A stretch of DNA of 64,000 bases. It comes from Anodontia alba (Eukaryota; Mollusca; Bivalvia; Lucinida; Lucinidae). Under the pieces are notes generated by a model. The model made no database searches, was not told where the DNA came from, and worked only from the letters and a program-made list of their open reading frames with translations. The DNA is taken from positions 59,802,714 to 59,866,713 of the forward strand of contig OZ024835.1 in NCBI GenBank assembly GCA_964016985.1, read 5' to 3'. Within the stretch, counting starts at the first letter, position 1. Each line of letters begins with the position of its first letter. The position numbers and the translations under genes were made by a program. Shown here piece after piece: positions 42,664-53,231 of this stretch.

Positions 42664-43060
42664 CAATATGAATATTTGAACAATATAAGGTCACGCTATA
42701 GCTCGCTATGTACTCATTTGAACACTTATAACGTCATGCTGTAATTCGTAATGTAAACAGTTGAATACATATTGTCATGTTGAAACCTACCATGTAAACA
42801 TTTTAACAGGTATTAATTCTTGTTATATTTTACAGTGTTAACGTTTGAACTCATATAAAAGCATGCTAAATCATGCATTGTACGTAAACATTTGAGCACG
42901 TAAATTTCGTGCTTAAACTCGCAGTGTAAACTTTGGAACACGTATAACGTCATGCTATGACTCGCGGCATAAACATTTGAACACATATTAAGTCATGCTA
43001 TAACCCGCATATAACTTTGTCCTATAACTCGCAGTGAAACCATTTGAACAAGCATTAGTT
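42664..43060. repeat. ~45-bp minisatellite, about nine diverged units
   Basis: The unit reads AAACATTTGAACACATATAA, then CGTCATGCTATAACTCGCAG, TGT. Units start near 42672, 42716, 42760, 42804, 42850, 42893, 42935, 42978 and 43042; divergence is high and one unit is lengthened by a partial duplicate (GCATATAACTTTGTCCTATA). Confidence 0.8.
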
Positions 43061-43217
43061 CATGTATTCACATAACACGAATTTATTTGACAATATCAAG
43101 TGCAACATCCGATCTTTATACTGGATGAAATGTGACCTTGAGAAGTCGACTTGGTTGTTGAGATATTGCATGTTGACATGCTTATGTGCACTATATTCGT
43201 CATTCAATAAATAGACC

Positions 43218-43450
43218 CGAGGTTATTAAACTTTTGTTATGCTCAACTCAGCTGAGCATGGAATTCTCTCTGCTAATAAATATGAAAATGTCAACTGTTA
43301 CAATAATTTTAATATTTATTTGCAGAGAAATGTTCATACTTTGTTTAGCTAGAAAGAATTCGCACTTGTTTGTAATTTGAGACTTATTCACAAGACGAAA
43401 GTTATGCTCAGTGGAGTTTAGCATGGAAAAAGTTGTATAGCCTTGGGGCC
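43218..43450. repeat. Family N repeat with GCTCAACTCAGCTGAGC palindrome, copy 1
   Basis: Left side: GGTTATTAAACTTTTGTTAT, GCTCAACTCAGCTGAGCATG, AATTCTCTCTGCTAATAAAT. Right side: GTTATGCTCAGTGGAG, AGCATGGAAAAAGTTGTATA. Copies of the left side lie, inverted, at 61560-61690 and 62065-62160. The short frames over it (RPEVIKLLLCSTQLSM) recur because the DNA recurs. Confidence 0.68.
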
Positions 43451-43489
43451 TGGTTGTCTTTATTTAGATTGGTGATATACAATGGAAGG

Positions 43490-43680
43490 GAATTGTTTTG
43501 TCCCCCATCTGAAACAGGGGATCTACTCTCAAGGACAGGCGTTGCTTTCCGTGGAAGCAAACAGTTTCCTTTTAAAGTAGGCACCTTCTCAGAAGACAAG
43601 CAAAGAGGAGGTAACAAAATATGTCTCCCTTTTAAAAAATACCGACTGTTTTTCCAAGTGAATCGAGTACCCTTTTAAAC
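43490..43680. repeat. Family O repeat
   Basis: CCCATCTGAAACAGGGGATC, TACTCTCAAGGACAGG and CTTCTCAGAAGACAAGC show the O layout. Degenerate. Confidence 0.5.
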
Positions 43681-44350
43681 AGAAATTTGCTTTCAACATA
43701 AATGCAGATTTGCAGCAGCGCAGACTACATGTGCTCTGACAAGTTGTCATTGAAAATTGACCCATTATAGTTTAGCGTCAAAACATATCCTTACCACATC
43801 CATCTGACATACAATACCTTTCTAATCCATGAAATTATCATGATATTTTAGTCGCAACCATTCTCTATACCAACTAATTTGTGTTGGAAATATAGCCTCA
43901 AAGTTTGATTGAATGCACGTAAGTTAAAGAATGGAAGACCATAAATATGTGCTATATTGTGAAAAAAATATGTTGGTTTTGATAAAGATTTGTCTGTAAA
44001 ACGTCATACGTAGGTGGATACATATATGTGAAACAATATGGAAAATACCTTAGTTTAAAATAAAGGATCGACTGGCGGGTATTGACATTTATTGAATACT
44101 GCTTAAGTCGGTGCAAAGAGGTGTATACAGCTATGCAAACTACACTGTTGAATAGGAAGAGACTTAACAAAACCGAGTCCCCAATTTTCGTGTGATCTTT
44201 GTTTCCAAAGGCAACCTTTTCATGTTTTTACTTCACTGCAACCGGTTCTTCGTCATAGTGCAGATTATATGCGTGCATTTTACTTTCTTTGGGATGACTG
44301 AGGCCATTCCCGTTACTTTGAAGCTCCAATACTACTTGCCGGTGCTATGG
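43681..44350. other. Intergenic, no gene recognised
   Basis: No supported coding or repeat structure; AT-rich. Confidence 0.45.
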
Positions 44351-44375
44351 AAGGGGAGGGGGCTGGGGGGGGGGG
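44351..44375 (+). other. G-rich tract
   Basis: GGGG A GGGGG CT followed by a run of 11-12 G. It could form a G-quadruplex if the last run supplies two strands. Confidence 0.5.
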
Positions 44376-44869
44376 TAAATAGGGTGCATAAACAGCCTTG
44401 TGAACTAAATTGTTGTATATGAAGTGTCTTAATAAAACCGAGGGTTTTTTTTATCTTCTTATGTGTTCTTTATTTCCTTTTAGATTTTATAATGCAAGAT
44501 CATCGGGGTTAAGCATGTGTTTTCTGTGACTACATGTAGTATACGACAATTGTAAACTTCTGACTGGATGGGGGAAAACAGAAATTTTCCATTGCAGTTT
44601 CCATATTTCTGCCTTAAACATAAACATGAAAAGATAAAAAAAAAAAAACAAAAAAAAAAAACGTCTTCTCACGTTGCGGCTCACATGAACATGTTCGGTG
44701 CACCCTAGAAAATGTCAAAATGATTGCTGCGTGTACGGAGGATTGATACACTGTCAGGCTAAATAATAGACCATTCTCAGAAGGAGCTTAATTTGTATGA
44801 TCTATAATAACCCTCTGTATAGCATACGTCGTATACATTACACAAATGGGCTGCGCCATGTGAAAATGT
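44376..44869. other. Intergenic, no gene recognised
   Basis: A-runs at 44636-44661; nothing else supported. Confidence 0.45.
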
Positions 44870-45085
44870 GGCTTCTAGCATGCGCAAAATGCACAGAATG
44901 AGATTCATCCCGCGTATGTGCAAAGTCTCAGACGGGCATTTGCTCTCCACTGATCCATTTGAAAGTGCCCAGTGGTAAGCGGACAGCGAAGGCGCTGATC
45001 AGACTGTGAGGATGCACAAGCTGACCTGAGGCGTCGCTGTCCGCACATGCCCAAAGCCACAATTTCACTTGGCGCGGCAGAAATA
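44870..45085. repeat. Family B variant (CATGCGCAAA type)
   Basis: Second hairpin GGACAGCGAAGGCGCTGATC with ACCTGAGGCGTCGCTGTCC; right flank GCACATGCCCAAAGCCACAA. Same subtype as 31322. Confidence 0.75.
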
Positions 45086-45594
45086 AGGAACTGTAAGTTG
45101 ATAGTTTGTGTACGTATGCTTAATATTAATACATGTATCGGCAAAATACTTTCATTCAAATGTACAATAAGTGCATTACTCTGTATATTGACACACTAGC
45201 GGCTTGTTTAAGCAAACAAGGCTTCGAAGAATTAAGTTAATTGATTTGCGACGATAAAGTCTCAAAGTTTATTTCTTCCGTCTTGTAATTAATTATTCCA
45301 TCAAGCACAACTGCCTTTGGTAGGCGTCAACTGCAACACCATACGAGCTATATTCCATGAATACTGCTTTTAATTCAAATCATACAACAGATACTAAACT
45401 TGGTTTCTGAATTTCACTTGTAATCTGATTTGGGACATTAAATCCATTAGTCCTTAGCAATTTCTTAGAACACTCAGAAGACGGAAAATTTGATAATGTT
45501 TTCTCCAGAAAATTGGTTTCTTCAATTCATGCAAATAATCTCCTCAGGACACTTGCATGAAGTACCTACCCACCCTTTTTTTTTCTGTGCAAAA
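45086..45594. other. Region downstream of the receptor gene
   Basis: Contains the nearest AATAAA I found on the minus strand (45273-45268) and an ATTAAA at about 45373, either of which might end the receptor transcript. No other features. Confidence 0.4.
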
Positions 45595-45870
45595 CATTAC
45601 GAAAACATGCCTTTTCAAAACTATTGATAATTTCCCCACCAAAAAAGGAACATTTTCAGATAAAAAAAATCTGATATTTTTCACATTTCTTAAAACATAG
45701 ATTGTGGGCACTCGTTAGAACCGCCTCGACGAGGCGGTTCTAACGAGTACCCACAATTAATGTTTTGAGCAGAAATAAGAAAAATAATGTATACCCCTGT
45801 AAACCCCAGTTTTACTATATAACAGTGGGATTTAAGGGGGTCAAAATTATATAGGCGTGTTTTCGTGATG
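45595..45870 (+). mobile_element. Family A palindromic MITE, copy 17 (76 bp 3' of the receptor stop)
   Basis: Ends CATTACGAAAACATGCC and GGCGTGTTTTCGTGATG. Core stem with centre CTCGACGAGG; the left arm lacks CTGCTC. Because no polyadenylation signal was seen between the receptor stop (45947) and this copy, the hairpin may be part of the receptor's 3' untranslated region. Confidence 0.93.
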
Positions 45871-45946
45871 TAAGAAAGAAATGATTAAATTACGTCTGCT
45901 GTAATTTGTCAGCTGCATGCTTAGCATTACATTAATAAGTTTTATG

Positions 45947-47401
45947 TCATACATTAGATATTGTATTTGGACCCTGATTTTCACTGGGGTTCTGATTTTG
46001 ACCAATAATTCCCTTAAATTCTCTGTCGAGGAGTTGCAGTTTTATATCCTGATCATTCGTGGTTTCGTCGCTATCAGAAAGTCTACTCCCATGCATTGCG
46101 CGTAATGATATGCTTCCATTTCTATGCAACGTCATTTCCCGTCGACAATAGGCACTTGATGATTCTCCCAGACTATTTTCACTGCGGAATGTTTGTCTTT
46201 TTATGTAACCATTTCTCAGCGTGTTATTATTTATTCTACTGTTCACATAACGTGAAGGCGAAGGTTGTGACCTCACAGTTAAAGAGTGAAAATAACTCTC
46301 CGTCCTCGTGTACTGTGTATTATATTTAGGAATAAAACTGCAGAATACCCGAAGAAAGATACGTCTGAACTTTGAACTCATAATAGAATAAAGTACACAG
46401 TTTCCAGACGCGTTAATAAGTATGAGAAGATTGACAATATTTCCAGCAATCCTTACATTATTCCAATCAGACTTTGTCATTTCTACTTGAGCCATTTGAA
46501 TGTAGGTTCTATACACAATGAGTGCGGCATTGGGGAACTGACACACAAGGAAAACCGCCACAACACTTATCAACATCATTGTTATTTTCATTTGTTCCTG
46601 CTGTCGCCTTGGTTCCTTACTTACTGATATGTAAGCCATTCGTTTTCTGATCCTCGTGGCCACCAGCACAGAATGTATTAAAATCCCATTAAATGTACAA
46701 AGCAATATCAGGGGCAAAAATGTAAATACAGAAACCAAAAACCAGTAATAGCCTACCTGATAGGAATAAGATTTACCTAAATCTGTCTCAACCATACTAA
46801 CAGTAGTGATATTATTTTCATCCGTTACGGTATCAATTCTCCATTCAAAGAACTCGGGAGTTGTACATATAAATGCGGACGTAATCACTGCGACAATTAT
46901 GTAATTTGCTCGCTTTGGTGTACACAGAACACGTCCTTTCATTGGATGGCACACGCCAACATATCTTTCCAAGGTAAATGTTACTGTTAAGAAGACTGAC
47001 ACGTTACTAGCGAAGTCCGTGAGAACTCGACCATACGGATTCCAGTACCAATATACATCTGAATTCTGAACAATGTTATAATGTTGTAAACTTAAGGTAA
47101 AGCTGAACACAAGATAAAGGGTATCGAACACGGCCAGTGCTGTCAAATAACAATTCGTGGACGTTATCATAGATTTACGAGTCAGCACACATGAGCTTAT
47201 AATATTTCCCACGAGGCCTGCTGTGGTAATTACTGGAACCAGGAGTTTCTGGACGTAAAATCTTGTTAGTGTAAGACTCTCTTGATTCGAAGCCACAACT
47301 ATTGCTTTAGAGATGGACGCGTTCATTGTTGGCAGGTTTGTATGATCCTGAAGGTCAGAGGTTAATGTGTCGAACATTATTGTGCTGTTCCATGACACCA
47401 T
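45947..47401 (-). CDS. Class A (rhodopsin-like) G protein-coupled receptor, FMRFamide-receptor-like
   Basis: A 484-residue seven-helix plasma-membrane receptor, predicted to bind a neuropeptide and signal through G proteins. The extracellular N-terminus has N-glycosylation sites NST (5-7) and NAS (27-29). TM1 is at about 51-74 (GN, N66 = 1.50), TM2 86-106 (LAVFD, D93 = 2.50), TM3 126-149 ending in ERY (145-147) in place of DRY, TM4 165-186, TM5 218-245 (P230), TM6 272-300 (CQFP 287-290 for CWxP), TM7 316-341 with NCVLY (334-338) in place of NPxxY. A 130-residue Ser/Asn-rich tail has a possible palmitoylation Cys at 354. No Cys is seen at the extracellular end of TM3 or in loop 2, so the usual disulfide appears absent. 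The ATG sits in a good context (AAAATGG) 39 bases after a splice acceptor; coding is intronless. FMRFamide-like assignment rests on overall pattern; another peptide ligand is possible. Confidence 0.9.
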   Translation of the reverse strand: MVSWNSTIMFDTLTSDLQDHTNLPTMNASISKAIVVASNQESLTLTRFYVQKLLVPVITTAGLVGNIISSCVLTRKSMITSTNCYLTALAVFDTLYLVFSFTLSLQHYNIVQNSDVYWYWNPYGRVLTDFASNVSVFLTVTFTLERYVGVCHPMKGRVLCTPKRANYIIVAVITSAFICTTPEFFEWRIDTVTDENNITTVSMVETDLGKSYSYQVGYYWFLVSVFTFLPLILLCTFNGILIHSVLVATRIRKRMAYISVSKEPRRQQEQMKITMMLISVVAVFLVCQFPNAALIVYRTYIQMAQVEMTKSDWNNVRIAGNIVNLLILINASGNCVLYSIMSSKFRRIFLRVFCSFIPKYNTQYTRTESYFHSLTVRSQPSPSRYVNSRINNNTLRNGYIKRQTFRSENSLGESSSAYCRREMTLHRNGSISLRAMHGSRLSDSDETTNDQDIKLQLLDREFKGIIGQNQNPSENQGPNTISNV

Positions 47402-47460
47402 TTTGGCTTCGTGTAACGCAAGTCAGAGTAATCATCTCATCTGAAAGAATAAAATTATAA
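47402..47460 (-). promoter_or_regulatory. 5' UTR segment and 3' splice acceptor of the receptor gene
   Basis: On the minus strand the sequence ATTTTATTCTTTCAG ends at 47441: a pyrimidine-rich tract with AG. It is followed by 39 untranslated bases and the start codon. This implies an upstream non-coding exon, which I could not locate; no promoter is identified. Confidence 0.65.
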
Positions 47461-47727
47461 TATAATTGTATTATATTTTCATATAGAGAAAACATTTGTA
47501 CTGTAATAAGTAATATAAATGTTATTTCGGGAATACTTATTACAATCCGCTATTATCATAATTATTATACATATATCAATCATAGCTAAAGAGCAAGATT
47601 CTCATTCCTGCATACCAATTGCTTCTCTCAAAGGGGTTTGCTCTAAAAGAAAATAATGTGATCCCAAAGGGAGCAAATTCTTTCCTATTAGAGTTGATGC
47701 CTTTACAGAAGGGAAACAAAATGAATC
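47461..47727. other. Probable intron of the receptor gene; family O fragment
   Basis: AT-rich, with an O phrase (TCCCAAAGGGAGCAAATTCT, TTTACAGAAGGGAAAC) near 47652-47710. Confidence 0.45.
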
Positions 47728-47940
47728 AGCGCACGACAAAACCTACAATAAGACGTGCGACCAGCGAAGACTGATCAGTCTGCGCAGCCGCGCAGTCTGA
47801 CCAGAGTCTTCGCTGATCGCATGTGCCTTCTACAGCCTCTAAGCTTTTCAGAGAGAAATAAATGAGAACTTTGCAGGCTAATCTGAGTCTTTGCTGGTCA
47901 TTAAGGTCTTATTGTAGGATTTGTCGTGCGCTTGCTAAAA
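47728..47940. mobile_element. Family B variant (GCACGACAAAACC type)
   Basis: TIRs GCGCACGACAAAACCTACAA and TTGTAGGATTTGTCGTGCGC. First hairpin CAGTCTGCGCAGCCGCGCAG with flanking GCGAAGACTG / CAGAGTCTTCGC; second reduced to GGCTAATCTGAGTCTTTGC. Close to 24160. Confidence 0.83.
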
Positions 47941-48394
47941 TAATTTTGACGGAGTTTTATTCGCTGGATATGCGGCCTATCCAGCATACTGTTTTCCGTG
48001 ACGTGGAGCGTATGATGAGATTACTATTATCAAGAAAGATATACTGACGACTGTGTCTTTTGTCTGTATATGCGCCACGAAAATTCTGTGAAATTATAAC
48101 ACTACTGAAATACACGGTTTTATGTAGAAACTTTAGAAACTTCCATAGAAACGAAAATGTTTGCATTCGTAAACTCAATTAATTGGAACAATCCAAATAT
48201 TCAATCCTTGTATTTTGTTTTATCTTATAAATACATTGTGTGTTTGTGAAAACAAATCGAAGTAGTGAAACATGTTTTCGGCCATACAATTTTGTACACA
48301 TACATCGAGACATAGGAACCAATGTATCATATGCAGAAATAGAAAGCAACCCTGGTTACCATATCTATTCTAAATATTCGGACAGACATATCGG
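47941..48394. other. Intergenic, no gene recognised
   Basis: No supported features; may still lie within the receptor's upstream intron. Confidence 0.4.
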
Positions 48395-48453
48395 AACAAG
48401 CAGTGTAGACCCGGCTCAGACTTTGCACTGATCAGAATCTACTCTGTTTGCCA
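48395..48453. repeat. Family C core fragment
   Basis: AAGCAGTGTAGACCCGGCTC, then CTGATCAGAATCTACTCTGT, TTGCC: a shortened core hairpin. Confidence 0.65.
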
Positions 48454-48463
48454 CTCATCCAGC

Positions 48464-48742
48464 CATCACGAAAACACGCCTTTATAATTTTGACCTCCTT
48501 AAACCCCACTTTTATATTGTAAAACTGGGGTTTAGAAGGGTAGATATTATTTTTCTTATTTCTGCTCAAAAACATAGATTGTGGGTACTCGTTAGAACTG
48601 CCTCGGCGAGGCGGTTCTAACGAGTACGCACAATGTATGTTTTGAGCAGAAATATGAAAAATATCGGATTTTTTTATCTGAAAAAATTCAGTTTTTGGAG
48701 GTGAAATGTTCTATTTATTTGAATATGCATGTTTTCGTAATG
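48464..48742 (-). mobile_element. Family A palindromic MITE, copy 18
   Basis: Ends CATCACGAAAACACGCC and TGCATGTTTTCGTAATG. Core arms differ at GAACTGCC against GGCGGTTC, one of several single-arm changes in this copy (also TACGCACAATGTA). Confidence 0.92.
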
Positions 48743-48971
48743 TGAAAGCGGCTAAGTTTTAGGAGAGGTATGGTAAGAAATTGAGGTTCCCAAAATCTTA
48801 TTATAATACGGTAGTCTGTATACTCTCTACCCCACAGCTGGAACAGAACTTGCATGAATCATGATGGTATATACGGTATTTCTATGAACAACAAAAACTC
48901 TGATTGCTTTCAGTGATCAATCTCGCATATGAAATAACATGATTTTTTAAATTTTTGTCTCTTATGTTTTT

Positions 48972-49246
48972 CATTACGAAAACACGCCTATTCAAATATA
49001 TTGAAGATTTCACCACCAAAAACTAAGTTTTCATATAAAAACTCTGATGTTTTTCAAATTTCTGCTCAAAACATAGATTGTGGGTACTCGTTAGAACCGC
49101 CACGCCGAGGCGGTTCTAACGAGTACCCACAATCTATGTTTTTGAGCAGAAATAAGAAAAAAGTGTATACCCCTGTAAACTCCAGTTTTCCTATATAAAA
49201 GTGGGGTTTAATGGGGTCAAAATTATATAGGTTTGTTTTCGTGATG
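48972..49246 (+). mobile_element. Family A palindromic MITE, copy 19
   Basis: Ends CATTACGAAAACACGCC and GGTTTGTTTTCGTGATG. Core arm reads CCGCCACGCCGAGGCGG, one off-centre mismatch. Confidence 0.93.
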
Positions 49247-49549
49247 ATTACTTGTAGCACCCTTTGTACTGCATACATCAGACTTAATACAGTGATTAAT
49301 GAATTAATGACCAATAATTTCTTAATTTCTTAATATTTATACAGGGAAAAAGCCACACATATATATAATCATTTGTCTTTTTCTCCAGAAAAATAAGTCG
49401 CTACTTCTAATGTACACCAAGAACATTTAATTTTGTGGAGAGAAATCATAATTACTAAAAACACCAATATACATGTATTAAGTTAAAAAATGACTTGTCT
49501 AGAGCAATGACTGAGTAATGACCGTTTTCATAGGTGTGTTAACGTTAGT
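49247..49549. other. Intergenic, no gene recognised
   Basis: No supported features. Confidence 0.45.
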
Positions 49550-49740
49550 GAATCGCACCATGGGAAAACCTGTCGTCGGACAAATGCCTAGAGTCTGATC
49601 AGGACCTTCACTGCCCGCTTATAGAATCATTGAGTCCATTGAGTTTCTGTAGAACATTACAAAGTTTAGTAAATTTCCTGATCAGACTATATATCTCCGC
49701 TGTCTGATCTGGATCTTAACTTTTTTCGTTTATCCCGAAG
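49550..49740. repeat. Family B, degenerate
   Basis: CTGTCGTCGGACAAATGCC, AGAGTCTGATCAGGACCTTC, CTGATCAGACTATATATCTC and CTGTCTGATCTGGATCTTAA are remnants of two hairpins. Confidence 0.5.
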
Positions 49741-49868
49741 ACACCTTTTCACAGTCGTGGCGCAGCTGTATTGGATGGTATACCGACACTTTAATGCTTT
49801 GATTGTTATATGTCATTGTTATATGATTGCCAGCAGAGGTCTTATCTGATTGACTGAAACTGGCTGTA

Positions 49869-50146
49869 CATTACGAAAACATGCCTATTCAAATATACTG
49901 AAAATTTTACCACAAAAGGTGAAAATTTTCAAATAAAATATTCTGATATTCTTCATATTTCTGCTCAAACCATAGAGTGTGGGGTACTCGTTAGAACCGC
50001 CTCGGCGAGGTGGTTCTAACGAGTACCCCAATCTATATTTTTGAGCATAAATAAAAAAAAATAATATATACCCTTGTAAACCCCAGTTTACCATATAAAA
50101 GTGGGGTTTGAGGGGGTCAAACTAATATAGGCATGTTTTCGTGATG
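49869..50146 (+). mobile_element. Family A palindromic MITE, copy 20
   Basis: Ends CATTACGAAAACATGCC and GGCATGTTTTCGTGATG. Core centre CTCGGCGAGG; right arm has GGTGGTTC (one mismatch) and AGTACCCCAATCT (one base lost). Confidence 0.93.
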
Positions 50147-50216
50147 ACAGGGTTTTTTTTACAAGTCCCGGTTTGCTACAATTAGCTGCTGTTTGTCAAG
50201 AATAGCCCGGCCAAGG

Positions 50217-50356
50217 GTAAAGACCGGTCAACATCACTTTTTTCACTTCTGCCAGACAGCTCAAAAAGGTCATACAACAAATATAGGTCAAGGACCTGTC
50301 AACAACACTTTTGTCACTGCTGCAAGACAGCTAAAAATAGTCATATAACAAAACAA
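50217..50356. repeat. 70-bp tandem duplication (diverged)
   Basis: Unit: GACCGGTCAACATCACTTTT, TTCTGCCAGACAGCT, AAAGGTCATACAACAAA; second copy at 50286 with about 15 differences. Confidence 0.8.
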
Positions 50357-50684
50357 TTGATGTATTTTATGGAGGTTAGCTTCAGGATATGTCAACCTTC
50401 GAAAACGATGTTTACCTCGGCTTCGCTTCGGTGAAAACCATTCTCTCACGGTGACAATGTGATATTGAATAATGACAGGATTTTTTTTTATCTTCGTTGT
50501 TTCTTGTCTTGATACGCTGGGAGATGTGATCATAAAACTCGGCAAAATACAAAACATTCAAAATATTGTATCATTATGATGTCTGTTGAACAGTTATTCG
50601 AAAATATTGATTTGAGTTAGAGTGCCACATGACACTGGCATGGGACATACAATAATATAAATGAGCCAGCACTTTAGAAAAGGA
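50357..50684. other. Intergenic, no gene recognised
   Basis: A weak inverted repeat around TCGGCTTCGCTTCGGTGAAA near 50417; nothing else. Confidence 0.45.
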
Positions 50685-50795
50685 TACCCAGCTAGCATTC
50701 TACGTAAATCTACATCGGTCCGCCATCGGCCCGTCAGCTACCCTGACGGGCCGATGACGGCCCGATATAGATTTACGTAGAATGCTGACTGGGTA
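50685..50795. repeat. Family D palindrome, copy 3
   Basis: Nearly perfect: TACCCAGCTAGCATTCTACG against CGTAGAATGCTGACTGGGTA, with CGGCCCGTCAGC / CTGACGGGCCG inside. Both copies of this stem differ from copy 1 at matching positions (TTCTACG/CGTAGAA against TTCTTTA/TAAAGAA). Confidence 0.9.
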
Positions 50796-50805
50796 CTTAT
50801 CACAC

Positions 50806-50885
50806 AGGCGACCAGCAAAGGCTCAGGCTAGCCTGCGCATAAGCACAGTCTCTTCAGAGCCTTTGCTGTTCGCAAACATGTAGAA
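50806..50885. repeat. Family B-type hairpin, AGCAAAGGCTC variant
   Basis: GGCGACCAGCAAAGGCTCAG with AGAGCCTTTGCTGTTCGC around CCTGCGCATAAGCACAG. Counterpart of 27345. Confidence 0.78.
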
Positions 50886-51479
50886 GAGACCTTTAGGAAG
50901 CATCGGGCAAAACACGCATGTTTGTAGCCGAAGTAGGGCACTGCGCATGCGCATTTAAAAAAGAACACACACAACGGAGTCCCGTGTCACTCTTTTCGTG
51001 TGCCACCTCAAATTAATTTACGAGCTTGATTTGAAAGTCCTACTTTATCGTAACTTGGAACAATACACACCGCTTAACGTTAATACAGCAATGCGAAATG
51101 TACAATTCCAGTCCATAGTTTTCAGTATATAAGGCGTCGTATTCAACCATATTGCTTTGATTTTTTTTTTTTTTTTTTTAATTTTTCTGCGACAACATAT
51201 GTTGTAGATTCCCATTAGTCAGTTAGGAAAGCACCAATGATAATGAATTTTATTGTTGCATCGACGTTGATGCGAAGTTGTAAAAACGTCATATGCCCGC
51301 TGGGCTATATCAAAACGAAATGCAGCTGCCCCTAGTTAGACATAAAATACTGTCGACAACTGGATATCAAAGACTTACAACAGATTATATTGTCTAAACA
51401 GACCGTTTACTAGCAAGAGCGTAGCCGATTTAAGTCATGAAAGGTAATTATGACATCAGATAAAGCCCAGCACCCTGAG
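50886..51479. other. Intergenic, no gene recognised
   Basis: A T18 tract near 51162-51179; no gene or element recognised. Confidence 0.45.
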
Positions 51480-51670
51480 TAAAATTTTCAGCAGACAATA
51501 TATTGAAATATTTTTTTTCTTATGTTCCCTAGGAAACAGGTTTAGACATTTCATGCAAATTATCTCCTCTGGAGACAATTTGTATGACGTGTCAAGTCCT
51601 GTTTTCTAGGAAAAAAATAAGAAAACTATCATCAAATTGTCGTCTGCTGAATCAGTCCAGAAAGTGGTAA
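51480..51670. mobile_element. Family L inverted-repeat element
   Basis: Left TACGCACCCTGAG-like text (CAGCACCCTGAGTAAAATTT, TCAGCAGACAAT) is inverted relative to right ATTGTCGTCTGCTGAAT. In the middle CATTTCATGCAAATTATCTC pairs with GAGACAATTTGTATGACGTG and AGGAAACAGG with CCTGTTTTCTAGG. Confidence 0.75.
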
Positions 51671-51808
51671 TGGTTAAATACGAATTATATTATCAGAAGG
51701 TTAATTCAGCTGGTGTTATATCCGTATTTCTATGTATTTTTGTGATAAGCAGCCGTATTTATTTCACAATGAGTGTGCAGAATTTTCAGACTTCCATTGA
51801 GAACTTAT

Positions 51809-52140
51809 ACAGTCGAGCTTCAGTGGTTCGACCATCTTCATGAATAGTTCAGGCAACTGAAGATTAATCATATCGCCAGGTCAGAAAGCAAGTAGTAATA
51901 ATTTAGGATGTCTTTTTTGAGCTTCTAAAAAGATGGTATGTTATGTATACTCATTAAAATCACCTCAATGATTACAGACAACATATATTTTCATGATGAA
52001 ATAAGTAAAGTTCACTAAAATATCCCTAAATATTTGTTTTCTTGAGCTATCGGAAAAAGTGCCAAGGGACTCAAAAACGAGTTCGAATCAGCCAAGGTAA
52101 ACGAGTCATCGATGTTCGAGTCATAGACGGTTTACTGTAT
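51809..52140. mobile_element. Family G MITE, copy 4
   Basis: TA-flanked ends ACAGTCGAGCTTCAGTGG and AGACGGTTTACTGTAT. The core is reduced (ATGTATACTCATTAAAATCA, CCTCAATGATTACAGACAAC). The right half is typical (GGACTCAAAAACGAGTTCGA, GCCAAGGTAAACGAGTCATC). Confidence 0.86.
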
Positions 52141-52467
52141 CACGTTCTTGAACTTTTGATAAAATTAGAGTAACAGGAAATCTCTATTTTCTTGCACACG
52201 AGATAAGGAAATCCGGGATTTAACCTTGGGATAGAAATTCTTATCCTACCCAGGTTATCCTAGCCAGGGTAAGATAAAATCGAGAATTCTCACGTATTTG
52301 ATATGCACTGGTTGTAATGGACGTCACGTACAACATTGTAAAGGTTTACGTCACTGAAGTAATGACGTCATTAAACGCTACAGTAATGTCATCACAATAA
52401 GGCGGACGTCAGCAATCGAAGTGACTGCATTATTAAAATATCTACATTCAGAAAAGAAAAAGAATCA
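52141..52467. other. Intergenic with weak inverted repeats
   Basis: AGGTTATCCTAGCCAGGGTA and neighbouring text near 52200-52290 form a loose foldback related to 20975. No gene. Confidence 0.45.
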
Positions 52468-52593
52468 CGGGTGTAAGGGGTAGATAGAAAAATCCGTCAT
52501 CCCTCGCGATAACAGTCTAACATCATTCGGCAAGCCTCGTGATTCCAGACAGTAATCCTCGGGGGCGGAGGTTTCTGTCTACCCCTCACACCA
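52468..52593. repeat. 126-bp foldback repeat
   Basis: GGGTGTAAGGGGTAGATAGA at the left and TCTGTCTACCCCTCACACC at the right are inverted copies; the interior contains AATCCGTCATCCCTCGCGAT and CCTCGGGGGCGGAGG. Confidence 0.78.
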
Positions 52594-53231
52594 ATGATAG
52601 ATCCTTATATCATTCTACCGATAACCCACCATCAACACAACAGACCCTGATAAATTAATTTGGAACAACATGGATGTTTCTGCAGTGTTGATACACCTAT
52701 AGAAACAGGTATCAACCTTTAATGCAAAAGTTGAAAGCAAAAGCGAATACTTAACGAGCTGTTCCCAACAGCATATCAGCTTTTGAAAGCCAAAGGTCAA
52801 CGTAAATGCAGAAACTTGTAAAGCTGTACCCATAAGTAGGTGTCCCTGTATCTCTATTTATGTAGTGTGGTTTCTGCTTATTTATGGTGAATGAAATTAC
52901 TAATGGATATATTTTCAGAGGTGGAACTAGGTCAAAATTATATTTCGCTTCCTTCTGAGAAGGGGTCGACCCTAAATGGAAAGAATGCGCTCTTCAGAGT
53001 AATCGGAATTTTCCTAGTTCATATAAGCCAAGATTTACATTGCTATATATCACTCGTTATTAATTATTTTAAGCTTGTCGTCTGATATCCCATAAGAATA
53101 CAGAGTCTGGTACGAGAACTGCGTGTTTGTTACAATAATCTATGCTCTTCAACCGAATTTTCAGGCGTGAAATCCTTCGACTTTAGGGTAACAGACTACA
53201 TTGTATTTTCATTACCTCTTGTTTCTATCTC
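52594..53231. other. Intergenic with an O fragment
   Basis: Family O text at 52945-52990 (TTCCTTCTGAGAAGGGGTCG, ACCCTAAATGGAAAGAAT). Short frames at 52615-52833 and 52891-53085 show no motif. Confidence 0.45.
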
